The notes below the pieces were generated by a model. It did no database searches. It was not told the DNA's origin and worked only from the letters and a program-made list of their open reading frames with translations. From positions 1-46,350 of the forward strand of contig CACIJG010000015.1 of NCBI GenBank assembly GCA_902586885.1: a stretch of 46,350 bases of DNA. The letters are read 5' to 3'. A program made the position numbers and the translations under genes. The number at the start of each line of letters is the position of its first letter. The stretch's first letter is position 1. Shown in pieces: positions 1-9,156 of this stretch. Source of the stretch: an uncultured Alphaproteobacteria bacterium. GTDB taxonomy: Bacteria; Pseudomonadota; Alphaproteobacteria; Rhodobacterales; Rhodobacteraceae.

Positions 1-1
1 C

Positions 2-1231
2 TGGCTACCTCTTGGGTTTAAGGTTCTCAACAATATAGAGAATATCGTACATAGGGAACAAATCAAAGCTGGTCATATTCCTATGCTAATGCCAACTGTA
101 CAGCCAGCAGAGCTGTGGAGAGAAAGTGGAAGATATGAAGATTATGGAAAGGAGATGTTGAGAATAAAAGATAGGCAGGATCGATCATACCTTTATGGCC
201 CTACTAACGAGGAGTTGGTAACAGATATTTTTCGTAGCTACATAAATTCATATAAGGACTTACCTAAAACTCTTTATCACATTCAGTGGAAGTTTAGAGA
301 TGAGTTAAGGCCTCGATTTGGTGTCATGAGAGGTAGGGAATTCTTCATGAAAGATGGTTATAACTTTGATTTAAATAAAGAGGATGCAATAGCTGCATAT
401 AATCGACATTTAGTTAGTTACCTTCAAACCTTTCAAAAAATGGGTTTGCAAGCAATTCCAATGAAGGCAGAGACAGGTCCTATAGGGGGTGATCATAGTC
501 ACGAGTTTTTGGTGTTGGCAAATACTGGTGAAAGTACTGTTTATTTTGACAGGTCCTTGTTGGACATGAAAATAATTGATGAACATTTTGATTATAATGA
601 TCCAATTAGTCTAAAAAATGTAGTTGAGAAATTTACAAGCAAATACGCTAGAACAGAAGACACGCATCAGGAAAAGCTATTTTCTGAAATACCTAAAGAA
701 ATGCAATATAAGGGAAAGGCTATCGAGGTTGGACAAATATTTTATTTTGGCACAAAATATTCAGAACCAATGAATGCTTTCGTCACAGGCCCGAAAGGAG
801 AAAAAATCGCTGTGGAGATGGGCAGTCATGGCATTGGGGTTTCACGGCTCGTCGGAGCAATTATAGAAGCTAGCCATGATGAAAAAGGAATTATTTGGCC
901 AGAAAGCGTAGCACCTTTTTTTCTTGGTCTAATAAATCTAAATATAAAAGACACCGAATGTAATCGTATTTGTGAGGATATATACGAAAAATTAACTGAT
1001 TCAAAAATAGAAGTTTTATATGATGAAACAGAGGAAAGACCAGGTGCAAAATTTGCAAAAATGGACCTTATTGGACTGCCTTGGAAACTTGTAGTTGGTC
1101 CAAAAGGAGTAGCCGAAGGAACAGTAGAGTTAAGTAATCGAAAAACGGGAGAATCTCAGATGCTTTCTGCAGAAGTCGCTTGCGCGGAGCTAATCAAGAT
1201 GTTTAGTCAGTTATCTGATAGATTATACTAG
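2..1231 (+). CDS. proS: Prolyl-tRNA synthetase, 5'-truncated by window edge
   Basis: Class II aminoacyl-tRNA synthetase that charges tRNA-Pro with proline in the cytoplasm. The frame is open from base 2, and the residues before the first ATG (position 83) read [13 protein letters not shown], a conserved part of the family, so that ATG is internal and the true start lies outside the window. About 409 codons are visible. Seen: the [17 protein letters not shown] block, motif 2 ([10 protein letters not shown], then [10 protein letters not shown]), motif 3 ([10 protein letters not shown]) and a C-terminal anticodon-binding domain. The region between motifs 2 and 3 is too short for the full bacterial editing insert, which matches the short (~440 aa) ProRS type typical of alphaproteobacteria. 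The lolC/E start follows 5 nt after the stop, suggesting co-transcription. Confidence 0.96.
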   Translation, partial: WLPLGFKVLNNIENIVHREQIKAGHIPMLMPTVQPAELWRESGRYEDYGKEMLRIKDRQDRSYLYGPTNEELVTDIFRSYINSYKDLPKTLYHIQWKFRDELRPRFGVMRGREFFMKDGYNFDLNKEDAIAAYNRHLVSYLQTFQKMGLQAIPMKAETGPIGGDHSHEFLVLANTGESTVYFDRSLLDMKIIDEHFDYNDPISLKNVVEKFTSKYARTEDTHQEKLFSEIPKEMQYKGKAIEVGQIFYFGTKYSEPMNAFVTGPKGEKIAVEMGSHGIGVSRLVGAIIEASHDEKGIIWPESVAPFFLGLINLNIKDTECNRICEDIYEKLTDSKIEVLYDETEERPGAKFAKMDLIGLPWKLVVGPKGVAEGTVELSNRKTGESQMLSAEVACAELIKMFSQLSDRLY

Positions 1232-1236
1232 AGATA

Positions 1237-2508
1237 ATGATTGGTTTTAAAAAATATGAATTTCTAATCGCCTGGCGTTACTTAATGTCTAAAAGAAGGC
1301 AGGGGGGAATATCGATAATTGCTTGGTATGCATTAGTTGGCGTTGTTATTGGAGTTGCCACGCTGATAATAGTCCAAGCAGTAATGATAGGTTTTCGTCA
1401 TGAGTTTGTTGAAAAAATTGTGGGCGCAAACTCCCACTTGTCAATTTATAAGGCTAATACCTTAGACAACAATTCAAAATTATTTTCACTAGCAGAATCT
1501 GAGGGTATCATAAATGCTTTAGAGAAAAAGAAGGACTTTAGGACTGCTTATCCTTTAATAAAAGGTCAGGTTTTATCAAATTACCAAGGTAAAAACTTTG
1601 GTGTCGAGGTTTTGGGACTTGAATACAAAAATTTGTTGGAAAGCGAATTGTTAAAATATCCAATATACTCTCAAGGTGATATAAAGAATTTTAATGATGG
1701 AGTAGCTCTAGGCTCTCAGCTAGCGCGTAAATTAGGAGTAACAGTTGGAGATAGCCTAAAACTAATTAGTCCTGACGGGGCTATTTCGTTTTTTGGCACA
1801 ATACCAAGAGTAAATATCTTTAAAGTTGTTTATATATTTTCTGTAGGTAGATATGATATCGATAGCACTCGGATTTATATGCCAATAGGAGTTGCTCAAG
1901 AGTTTTTCAATAAAGAAAAAAAAGCAGACATGATAGAAGTTTTAATTAATAATCCTTTTTCAGTTGCGAGTTTCAAGCAAAGTATAAGTGAAATTAATAA
2001 AGATAATTATATCATTTGGTCCTGGAAAGATAGAACAGCTGTTTTTTTAGATGCGCTTGATTTGGAAAGGCGTGTGATGTTTTTGATATTATCTTTAATA
2101 ATTCTGATAGCGGCAATGAACATTATATCGGGCATGGTAATGCTGGTAAAAAACAAGGGAAGAGATATTGGTATTTTAAGATCAATGGGTTTGACTAAAA
2201 ATTCTATATTAAGGATTTTCTTCATTTGTGGTTCTCTAATAGGAATTATTGGAACTATTATCGGTATGATAATAGGTGTTTTATTTGTAAATTACATTTC
2301 GGAAATTCAAAGCTTGGTTGAATATTTTATTGGTTCATCTGTTTGGAACCCCGAATTAAGGTTTTTAACTCAAGTGCCTGCTATACTTAGGCTAGAGGAT
2401 ACTATATTTGTTATAATAGTTTCTTTATCGATCTCTTTTGTAATCACATATTTCCCAGCTAGAAAGGCTGCCAATTTAGATCCAGTGGATGCATTAAAGT
2501 ATGAATAA
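1237..2508 (+). CDS. lolC: Lipoprotein-releasing ABC transporter permease LolC/LolE
   Basis: Inner membrane permease of the Lol system, which extracts outer-membrane lipoproteins from the inner membrane and hands them to LolA. The 423-aa protein has the LolC/E-FtsX layout: an N-terminal membrane segment near residues 25-48 preceded by WRYLMSKRRQGGIS, a large periplasmic domain of about 220 residues, and three C-terminal membrane segments from about residue 278 on. The signature ILRSMGLTKNSILRIF and the ending [18 protein letters not shown] fit the family. Many alphaproteobacteria have one LolC/E-type permease (called LolF in some), so the C versus E choice is nominal. Its stop overlaps the lolD start by 8 nt (ATGAATAA), a translationally coupled pair. 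Confidence 0.93.
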   Translation: MIGFKKYEFLIAWRYLMSKRRQGGISIIAWYALVGVVIGVATLIIVQAVMIGFRHEFVEKIVGANSHLSIYKANTLDNNSKLFSLAESEGIINALEKKKDFRTAYPLIKGQVLSNYQGKNFGVEVLGLEYKNLLESELLKYPIYSQGDIKNFNDGVALGSQLARKLGVTVGDSLKLISPDGAISFFGTIPRVNIFKVVYIFSVGRYDIDSTRIYMPIGVAQEFFNKEKKADMIEVLINNPFSVASFKQSISEINKDNYIIWSWKDRTAVFLDALDLERRVMFLILSLIILIAAMNIISGMVMLVKNKGRDIGILRSMGLTKNSILRIFFICGSLIGIIGTIIGMIIGVLFVNYISEIQSLVEYFIGSSVWNPELRFLTQVPAILRLEDTIFVIIVSLSISFVITYFPARKAANLDPVDALKYE

Positions 2509-3187
2509 GGAAATTGTTAGTTTAAGGAAAGTTTCTAAATGGTATGGAGGTCAAGGAGGACTTACAAAAACCAGTATATTTAATGAAATAGATTTTAGTT
2601 TGAAAGAAAAGGAAATTGTTGGATTGTTTGCTCCATCAGGATCGGGTAAAACTACTTTTCTGCAAATAGCGGGTCTATTGGACACTCAGATTGAGGGTAA
2701 CGTTTTTATTTTTGGTTCTAAAGTTGCTATACGCAATGACTACAGAACTTCTCTTATCAGGAGACAAAAAATTGGTTTTGTTTTCCAGTTTCATCATCTT
2801 TTGCAAGAATTTTCTGCTGTAGAAAATGTAATATTCCCGCTTTTATTTGAAGGGTTTTCAAAAAATTCTGCCGTAAAAAGAGCAACCTATTTGTTAAAAA
2901 AAGTTGGAATGGAAGATAAACTTTATAATCGACCTGCTGAATTGTCAGGAGGTGAGCAGCAGAGAGTAGCTATCTGTCGAGCAATAATTAATAAGCCAGC
3001 CCTACTTCTGGCAGATGAACCAACAGGAAATCTGGACCAGAAAACTGCAGACAGTGTTATGAGGTTGCTCATAAAATTGCTGAAAGAAAATAATTTGTCA
3101 GGCATAATAGCGTCTCATAACCCAAAAGTCGCGGAGATTGTTGATAGGAGGATTATGATTTCTAATGGTAAAGTGTCAGACTTTTAG
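2501..3187 (+). CDS. lolD: Lipoprotein-releasing system ATPase LolD
   Basis: Cytoplasmic ABC ATPase that powers the Lol permease. The 228-aa protein shows a Walker A region APSGSGKT (residues 44-51), Q-loop Q96, ABC signature LSGGEQQR (148-155), Walker B ALLLADEP (167-174) and a switch histidine in IIASHNP. The first Walker A position is Ala rather than Gly, a variant I recall from alphaproteobacterial LolD. The length is normal. The start ATG lies inside the end of the permease gene. The stop TAG directly abuts the stop of the oppositely oriented downstream gene (TAG|CTA), so the two operons converge with no spacer. Confidence 0.95.
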   Translation: MNKEIVSLRKVSKWYGGQGGLTKTSIFNEIDFSLKEKEIVGLFAPSGSGKTTFLQIAGLLDTQIEGNVFIFGSKVAIRNDYRTSLIRRQKIGFVFQFHHLLQEFSAVENVIFPLLFEGFSKNSAVKRATYLLKKVGMEDKLYNRPAELSGGEQQRVAICRAIINKPALLLADEPTGNLDQKTADSVMRLLIKLLKENNLSGIIASHNPKVAEIVDRRIMISNGKVSDF

Positions 3188-4060
3188 CTAAACGCAAAGG
3201 CCCCGTATTTTCATCCATTGCTCATCATTTATATTAAGTCTCTTATCTAACTTGATATTTAAATTTTCCAATTTAAATATGAGGTGAGTGGAGAAATTCA
3301 AAAATTCCAAATAACCTAGGATATAGTATACCAAATCAATGGTATCCTGATTAGAAAAGAATAATTTTATAGGTCTTAATTCTTTCTGTGAATTATGAGA
3401 ATTAAATATTAGCTTCTCAAAGGTTATTAAACCATTTTTTCCATTAATTATATTTTTTGGAATTAATAATGTCCCACCAGGTAACAATAGAGAATGTTTC
3501 CTGAAAGAGGAAAAAAATTTTACCTTTATAATAGTGTCGTTAATTTTCATATTCTTTGCAATAAGATTATTGACAAAGCCATTGGTTGCGTCTGAGTCGC
3601 ATATAGAAAGGCCCTTTAGATTTTCTATGACCAAACCTCCAATAAAATTTTCCTGCTCTTGAGATGTTATAGTTAAAGCAAGTTTTTCCAAAGAGATCCT
3701 ATGGTATTTGTAAATCAATAAACTACCAATGCTCACTATGAAAATTAATAAAACATATTTTAATATCTGTTTAGTAGAGCTATTTGTTTTTTTTTCGCTC
3801 AAACTTAATAGATATCTAGCTGCATCTTTATCAAAAATTGTTAAATGCTCAGTTTCCTCTAAATCTGGGGAAAAAACGGCAGAGTCATTATTCATTTTGA
3901 CTAGCCTGATAGATCCGTAAGCCCACTGACTTATTGGTTCATTATTAGAGTCTACGATATTTATTGAAATTGAAGCAAATGAAATATTTACCTCTTTAGA
4001 GTTTGGAATATCAATAGATGACCACACACCTATTGTTTCTAATTTAGAATATTTTTTCAA
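3188..4060 (-). CDS. M48 peptidase-like membrane protein lacking HExxH
   Basis: A 290-aa protein whose architecture resembles alphaproteobacterial M48 metallopeptidases but seems catalytically dead. Seen: an N-terminal beta-rich region (about 8-87) with a W...IRL...LTIFD pattern like the N-terminal domain of those peptidases; one membrane segment (about 99-117); a stretch with C154 and LPGGTLLIPKNII (193-205), matching the LPGG...GLI strand before the zinc helix; and a C-terminal STHL (257-260) plus DEQWMKIRGLC, matching the STHP and EW...L..C end of the family. The segment where HExxH should follow reads FEKLIFNSHN and has no zinc motif. Start is TTG, because an in-frame TAA precedes it directly. 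It is last in the fad operon, 15 nt after the ligase. The homology is inferred from pattern only, and the function is unknown. Confidence 0.6.
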   Translation of the reverse strand: MKKYSKLETIGVWSSIDIPNSKEVNISFASISINIVDSNNEPISQWAYGSIRLVKMNNDSAVFSPDLEETEHLTIFDKDAARYLLSLSEKKTNSSTKQILKYVLLIFIVSIGSLLIYKYHRISLEKLALTITSQEQENFIGGLVIENLKGLSICDSDATNGFVNNLIAKNMKINDTIIKVKFFSSFRKHSLLLPGGTLLIPKNIINGKNGLITFEKLIFNSHNSQKELRPIKLFFSNQDTIDLVYYILGYLEFLNFSTHLIFKLENLNIKLDKRLNINDEQWMKIRGLCV

Positions 4061-4075
4061 TTATTTCTTTTAAAA

Positions 4076-5707
4076 TTAATGAGTATCGGGGTGCTTGTAA
4101 TTTAGTTCTGAAATTACTTTGCGAAGCTCTAATTTAGAAATTTTTCCAGTAGCTGTATGAGGTATTTCAGGGACAAATAATACATCGTCAGGTTTTTGCC
4201 ACTTTGCTATCTTATTTGCTACATGATCAATTATACTATTTTTGTCGGCTTCTTTCCCATCTTTTGTTACTATCACTAGTATAGGTCTCTCATCCCATTT
4301 AGGATGTGGAACGCCCACTGCTGCGGCCTCAGCTACATCTGGATGTCCAACGGCTGCATTTTCTAAATCTATTGAAGAGATCCATTCACCCCCCGACTTA
4401 ATTACGTCTTTTGATCGATCCGTAATTCTCATATATCCGTTGCTATCTATAGTAGCAACGTCACCGGTGTTAAACCAACTTTCATCATCAACTGCATCTT
4501 CTTCCATCTTTAAATATCGCTTTACAACGGCTACACCTTTGCACCAAAGATCACCTTGAGTTTCCCCATCCCATGCAATTTCAGTTTGATTGTCGTCAGT
4601 GATTTTCAGGTCAACTCCAAAAGGCGGATGACCAGTAGTTTCCTGAACGTTTAATTTTTCTTTGTCATCAAGCCTTTCCACTTCCGGCTTAAAGGAACAA
4701 ATGGTTCCTAACGGAGACAACTCAGTCATTCCCCAAGCGTGTAAGACTCGTACTCCATATTTATTTTGGAAATCCTCAATTACACTTCTAGGGCAAGAAG
4801 AACCACCTATAACCACTCGCTTTAAGGAGGACAGAGTTCGTTTCTCATTCTCTAGAAAGCTTAAAAGTAATAGCCAGACCGTAGGAACAGCAGCTGTTAT
4901 GGTTACACCTTTTTCCAGCATTTCATAAAGAGATTTAGGACTCATATCGCCGCCGGGAAAGATTATTGAAGCTCCCACAAGAGGGGCAGTATAAGCAATG
5001 GACCATCCATTGGCATGAAAAAGAGGTACAACAGGCATGATACTATCTTGACTAGAGAGATTTAACATATCAGGTGCTGCTTGGGTAAGAGCGTGGAGAG
5101 TATTTGAACGATGTGTATATACTACACCTTTTGGATTACCAGTGGTTCCAGAAGTATAGCAAATACCACAAGCATCCGTTTCTTCACCTTTTATCCATGA
5201 AAAATTTTCATTACCAGTGGATAAAAGCTTTTCATACGAAATCGCATTAGGTAAATTATTCTCAGGAAGAACATTCTCATCACACAGAATAACACAGGCT
5301 TTAACTAAAGGGCATTGGTCAATAATTTTTTCAATAACAGGCACCAAATCAGAGTCGATTATCAGCATCTTGTCTTCAGCATGATTAATTATATAGATTA
5401 ACTGTTCAGAGAATAACCTAGGATTTAAATTGTGATTTATTGCTCCAGCCCCAGGAATTCCATACCATACCTCGAGGTGCCTATGATTATTCCAAGCCAT
5501 CACTCCAATCACATCTCCCTTTTTTATGCCCATATCATTAAGGGCACTTGATACCTTCAATGAGTTTTTTCGTATCTGATTGTAATTTGTTTCTATAATT
5601 TTTCCGGAAGTATCCTTTGAAATAATTTTTCTGTTTGGGTGATACTTTGCAGCATGGTCAATTATATTTGTTACTCTCAAAGGAAAATCTTGCATTAAGT
5701 TATCCAT
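4076..5707 (-). CDS. Acyl-CoA synthetase (AMP-forming, FadD/DmdB-like)
   Basis: Activates a carboxylic acid to its CoA thioester with ATP, feeding the beta-oxidation genes upstream in the operon. The 543-aa protein is an ANL-superfamily enzyme: P-loop YTSGTTGNPKG (184-194), the A5 region HAWGMTELSPLG, the A7 aspartate in WFNTGD, the hinge TDRSKDVIKSGGEWIS, and catalytic lysine K522 in TATGK. The N-terminal part (AWNNHRHLEVWYGIPG, NPRLFSEQL) resembles the group containing medium/long-chain fatty acid ligases and DmdB, the 3-methylmercaptopropionate ligase, so the substrate cannot be fixed by reading. The start ATG has an AAGGAGAG ribosome-binding site. Located 22 nt after fadB. Confidence 0.9.
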   Translation of the reverse strand: MDNLMQDFPLRVTNIIDHAAKYHPNRKIISKDTSGKIIETNYNQIRKNSLKVSSALNDMGIKKGDVIGVMAWNNHRHLEVWYGIPGAGAINHNLNPRLFSEQLIYIINHAEDKMLIIDSDLVPVIEKIIDQCPLVKACVILCDENVLPENNLPNAISYEKLLSTGNENFSWIKGEETDACGICYTSGTTGNPKGVVYTHRSNTLHALTQAAPDMLNLSSQDSIMPVVPLFHANGWSIAYTAPLVGASIIFPGGDMSPKSLYEMLEKGVTITAAVPTVWLLLLSFLENEKRTLSSLKRVVIGGSSCPRSVIEDFQNKYGVRVLHAWGMTELSPLGTICSFKPEVERLDDKEKLNVQETTGHPPFGVDLKITDDNQTEIAWDGETQGDLWCKGVAVVKRYLKMEEDAVDDESWFNTGDVATIDSNGYMRITDRSKDVIKSGGEWISSIDLENAAVGHPDVAEAAAVGVPHPKWDERPILVIVTKDGKEADKNSIIDHVANKIAKWQKPDDVLFVPEIPHTATGKISKLELRKVISELNYKHPDTH

Positions 5708-5729
5708 TGGTCTCTCCTTTAATTCTAAT

Positions 5730-7910
5730 TTAAGAAACTTTTTCTCTGTAAAAGCTGGATCTCTCAGAAGCCAATTTTTTTATTATGTTTGGTACCTTAA
5801 ACCTTACACCAAATTTTTTTTCGAGCTTTGAACAATCTTCTGAGACTTTTTCGTGTCCGACCATATCTAGCCAGCTAAATGGCCCTCCTGCCCATATTAA
5901 GCATCCCCAACCAAGAATTGCTCCTACATCGCCTTCTTCAATATTTAAGAGTATTTTTTCTTCATAAGCCCTGACTGCCTCAAGAGCTTGGATATATGAC
6001 AACCGATCCTTTACCTCCTGGGGTGCCACATCACTACCATTTTCTATCTTCAGATTTACAAGGCCATCCCAAAGATTACGCCTTTTACCTTTTTCATCAT
6101 AATCGTAAAAGCCACCATTATTCTTTCGACCAAAACGTTTCTTGTTATACATCTCCATTAGAATAGATGTAGCTCCTGTCTCCTTATAGTCTGTTCCCAT
6201 AGCATCTTTTGTTTCGTTCGCAACGCTGACAGCAAGATTCAATGAAAGCTCGTCGATTAACTGCAAAGGACCTAGGGGCATACCTATGTGTTTTGCGCAG
6301 TTTTCAATGAGACTGGGTTTGATCCCCTCACTAACCATTTGAAGACCCTCATTTATATATGGAATGATACACCTATTTGCAAAAAAGCCTCTAGCATCAT
6401 TAACAACAATTGGAGTTTTTTTAATCTTTCTTGTGAAATCAAGAGCAACTGCCAAAGATTTATCTCCACTATTTTTGCCCTTAATTATCTCAACTAAATT
6501 CATTTTTTCTACTGGGCTAAAGAAGTGAATACCAATAAATCGCTCTATATTCTTTAAACTCTCTGATAATTCTGTAATTGGCAGTGTGGAGGTATTTGAA
6601 GCTAAAACTGCACTTGGTTTTAGATGGGGTTCTATTTCTTTGTATAGCCCCTTTTTTAAATTTAAGTCTTCAAAAACTGCTTCGATAACTAAATCACTGT
6701 TAGCCAGATCCTCGAACGAAGAGCTCGTCTTTATTCTTGCTATTAATTGTTTTGATCTATCTTCATTTAAACGTTTCTTTTTTACCCCATCTTCTAAAAG
6801 GTTAGCAATAAACTCCTTACCTTTTTCAGCCGTAGATTTATCCCGGTCAATTAAAATAACATCCATGCCGCTAATTGCTGAGACATATGCAATGCCCGAC
6901 CCCATCATACCGGATCCGATGATAGCAATTTCTTGTAAATTGCTATCATCCACGTGAGTGGGTCTGACCATTCCTTTTTCTAATTTTTCTTTGTTGAGAA
7001 ATAAAGTTCTTGTCATATTCGTACAGGCTTTCGTCATGAGAACTTTAGTAAACCATCTCGCTTCTATTTTCAGAGCATTATCAAAGTTCACAAGTGCGCC
7101 CTCATAGACAGTCGAAAGCAAAGCCTTGGCAGCAAAGTATAATCCCTTGGTCTTACCGTTTACTAACGCTGATGCTCCGACGAAAGACATAAATCCACTT
7201 GGATGATAGGGAGCTCCGCCTGGAAACTTAAAACCTTTTTGATCCCAAGGTTTGATCAGATCACTATTTTTTGAATTTATAATCCAATTTTTCGCTCTAC
7301 CTAAAAGTTCCTCAGGGGGCACAACTTCATCTACAATTCCAATGCTTCTAGCTTTATCAGCTGGGAAAAGTTTACCTTCCAATAGCACAGAGGATGCTCC
7401 CATAAGTCCTATCATTCGTGGTACTCTTGTTGTTCCTCCTAGCCCTGGGAATAAACCTACTAATATTTCAGGCAAACCGATTCTGGTATCGCTAGAAGAC
7501 GATACAAACCTCTTATGGCAAGCTAACCCTATTTCAGTCCCTATGCCTGCAGAAACACCCGATACCGCCCAGACAACAGGCTTTGGTGTGTCCTCTTTAT
7601 TTATCTTACCCAATTCTATTTTTCGTAGAAGTTGATGACCTTGCATTATAAAGCCAAAAATGCCAGATGCGGGGTTTTCTCCTGTGTTGTGTTTTAGGGA
7701 CTCTAGCGTTGATAAATCCATGCCCCCAGAAAAATCCTTTTTACCAGAAGTAATGATGATGCCTTTTATAGCTTTATTCTCAAGCGCATCAGTTATCAAT
7801 CCACCAAAAGTTTCCATTCCCTTGATAGACATTGTGTTCATAGATTTCTCTTTGCAATCCCACTTTATAATGGCAATGTCTTCTTCGATTATTTTGGTAA
7901 AATCCGTCAT
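5730..7910 (-). CDS. fadB: Fatty acid oxidation complex alpha subunit (hydratase/3-hydroxyacyl-CoA dehydrogenase)
   Basis: Bifunctional 726-aa enzyme for the middle two steps of beta-oxidation: hydration of enoyl-CoA, then NAD-dependent oxidation of 3-hydroxyacyl-CoA. The N-terminal crotonase domain has likely catalytic glutamates E126 (GTEIGLACH) and E148 (GLPEILVGLFPG). The dehydrogenase domain has the Rossmann motif GSGMMGSG (332-339) and catalytic H462 (GIHFFSPVEKM). The two C-terminal helical domains are present (NRCIIPYINEG; the later RLSYIQALEAVR part). Length is typical. It is followed by the ligase and preceded by thiolase fadA with an 18-nt gap, so alpha and beta subunits are probably made together. 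The choice between FadB and FadJ names is nominal. Confidence 0.94.
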   Translation of the reverse strand: MTDFTKIIEEDIAIIKWDCKEKSMNTMSIKGMETFGGLITDALENKAIKGIIITSGKKDFSGGMDLSTLESLKHNTGENPASGIFGFIMQGHQLLRKIELGKINKEDTPKPVVWAVSGVSAGIGTEIGLACHKRFVSSSSDTRIGLPEILVGLFPGLGGTTRVPRMIGLMGASSVLLEGKLFPADKARSIGIVDEVVPPEELLGRAKNWIINSKNSDLIKPWDQKGFKFPGGAPYHPSGFMSFVGASALVNGKTKGLYFAAKALLSTVYEGALVNFDNALKIEARWFTKVLMTKACTNMTRTLFLNKEKLEKGMVRPTHVDDSNLQEIAIIGSGMMGSGIAYVSAISGMDVILIDRDKSTAEKGKEFIANLLEDGVKKKRLNEDRSKQLIARIKTSSSFEDLANSDLVIEAVFEDLNLKKGLYKEIEPHLKPSAVLASNTSTLPITELSESLKNIERFIGIHFFSPVEKMNLVEIIKGKNSGDKSLAVALDFTRKIKKTPIVVNDARGFFANRCIIPYINEGLQMVSEGIKPSLIENCAKHIGMPLGPLQLIDELSLNLAVSVANETKDAMGTDYKETGATSILMEMYNKKRFGRKNNGGFYDYDEKGKRRNLWDGLVNLKIENGSDVAPQEVKDRLSYIQALEAVRAYEEKILLNIEEGDVGAILGWGCLIWAGGPFSWLDMVGHEKVSEDCSKLEKKFGVRFKVPNIIKKLASERSSFYREKVS

Positions 7911-7928
7911 CGGTTCAGCCTTTTGATT

Positions 7929-9140
7929 TCATATTCTCTCAATAATGGTAGATGCACCCATTCCAGAAGCGATACAAAGAGTGGTCAAAGCTGTGGATTG
8001 GTTGCTTCTCTCTAACTCGTCTAATGCAGTCCCAATTAACATAGCCCCAGTTGCACCTAAAGGATGACCCATTGCTATAGCTCCTCCATTGACATTAATT
8101 TTTTGGTGATCAATCCCAAAATGATCCATAAAAGTCAATGGTACTGCAGCAAATGCTTCGTTAACTTCAAAAATATCTATATCTTTTATATTCATCCCTG
8201 CTTTATCCAATACTTTTTCTGTAGCTGGCAATGGTCCTGTGAGCATAATGGTTGGATCTGTTCCAATTTTTGAAGTTGCTAAAATCCTTGCTCTTGGTTT
8301 TAAGTTGGTTTTCTCTCCAAATTCTTTGGACCCGATCAAAACACATGCTGCACCATCAACTATTCCGCTGGAATTACCGGCATGATGCACATGATTTATT
8401 TTTTCAAATTCTGGATATTTTAGGAGAGCTACATTATCAAAACCTGGCATAACTTCACCCATCATTTTAAAACTTGGTTCCAGTCCGCCGAGAGACTGCA
8501 TAGTAGTTTCTGGACGCATGTATTCATCTTCATCCAAGATTATCAGCTCATTCTGATCTGAAATTTTAACAATCGATTGCTGAAATCTTTGATTTTCCCA
8601 GGCGTTCTTTGCCCTTTTTTGACTCTCGACAGCGTATGCATCAACGTCATCCCGAGAAAAACCATATTTGGTTGCCATTAAATCTGCAGATATCCCTTGG
8701 GGAACAAAATGAGTATTCAAGGCCAGATTGGGGTCAACTGCAATAGCTGCACCGTCAGAACCCATCGGTACTCTACTCATCATTTCTACTCCTCCTGCAA
8801 TATATGCGTTACCTGCTTGCCCCTTCACTTGATTAGAAGCCAGATTTACTGCCTCTAGACCGCTGGCACAGAACCTGTTTATTGATAAGCCGGGGGTAGA
8901 CTCACTATAATTTGCTGCTAGAACCGCTGATCTTGCCAAACAACCACCTTGTTCTCCAACCTGAGTAACATTGCCCCATATTACGTCCTCTATCTTTGTA
9001 GTATCTAGATTATTTCTCTCTTTTAATGTAGAAAGCACTTGGGCAGATAAGGATACTGCCGTCAACTCATTCAAAGATCCATTTTTCCCTTTTCCTCTGG
9101 GACTCCTTATTGCATCAAAAATATAAGCTTCTTGTGACAT
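7929..9140 (-). CDS. fadA: Acetyl-CoA acyltransferase (thiolase, FadA)
   Basis: Thiolase of 403 aa that cleaves 3-ketoacyl-CoA with CoA to acetyl-CoA and a shortened acyl-CoA, presumably as beta subunit of the complex with the neighbouring FadB. Seen: nucleophile C91 (NRFCASGLEAVN), H359 (AMGHPLGATGA) and the second active-site cysteine C389 (LCIASGMGAS). The start ATG has an AAGGGAG ribosome-binding site about 10 nt upstream. It sits between fadE and fadB with short gaps (16 and 18 nt). Degradative role is inferred from the operon; the fold alone would also allow a biosynthetic thiolase. Confidence 0.95.
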   Translation of the reverse strand: MSQEAYIFDAIRSPRGKGKNGSLNELTAVSLSAQVLSTLKERNNLDTTKIEDVIWGNVTQVGEQGGCLARSAVLAANYSESTPGLSINRFCASGLEAVNLASNQVKGQAGNAYIAGGVEMMSRVPMGSDGAAIAVDPNLALNTHFVPQGISADLMATKYGFSRDDVDAYAVESQKRAKNAWENQRFQQSIVKISDQNELIILDEDEYMRPETTMQSLGGLEPSFKMMGEVMPGFDNVALLKYPEFEKINHVHHAGNSSGIVDGAACVLIGSKEFGEKTNLKPRARILATSKIGTDPTIMLTGPLPATEKVLDKAGMNIKDIDIFEVNEAFAAVPLTFMDHFGIDHQKINVNGGAIAMGHPLGATGAMLIGTALDELERSNQSTALTTLCIASGMGASTIIERI

Positions 9141-9156
9141 TATAGTGTTCTCCCTT

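Noticed and set aside
83-1231. Taking ATG 83 as the start of proS
   Set aside because: The frame is open to the window edge and the residues upstream match the conserved ProRS N-terminal region.
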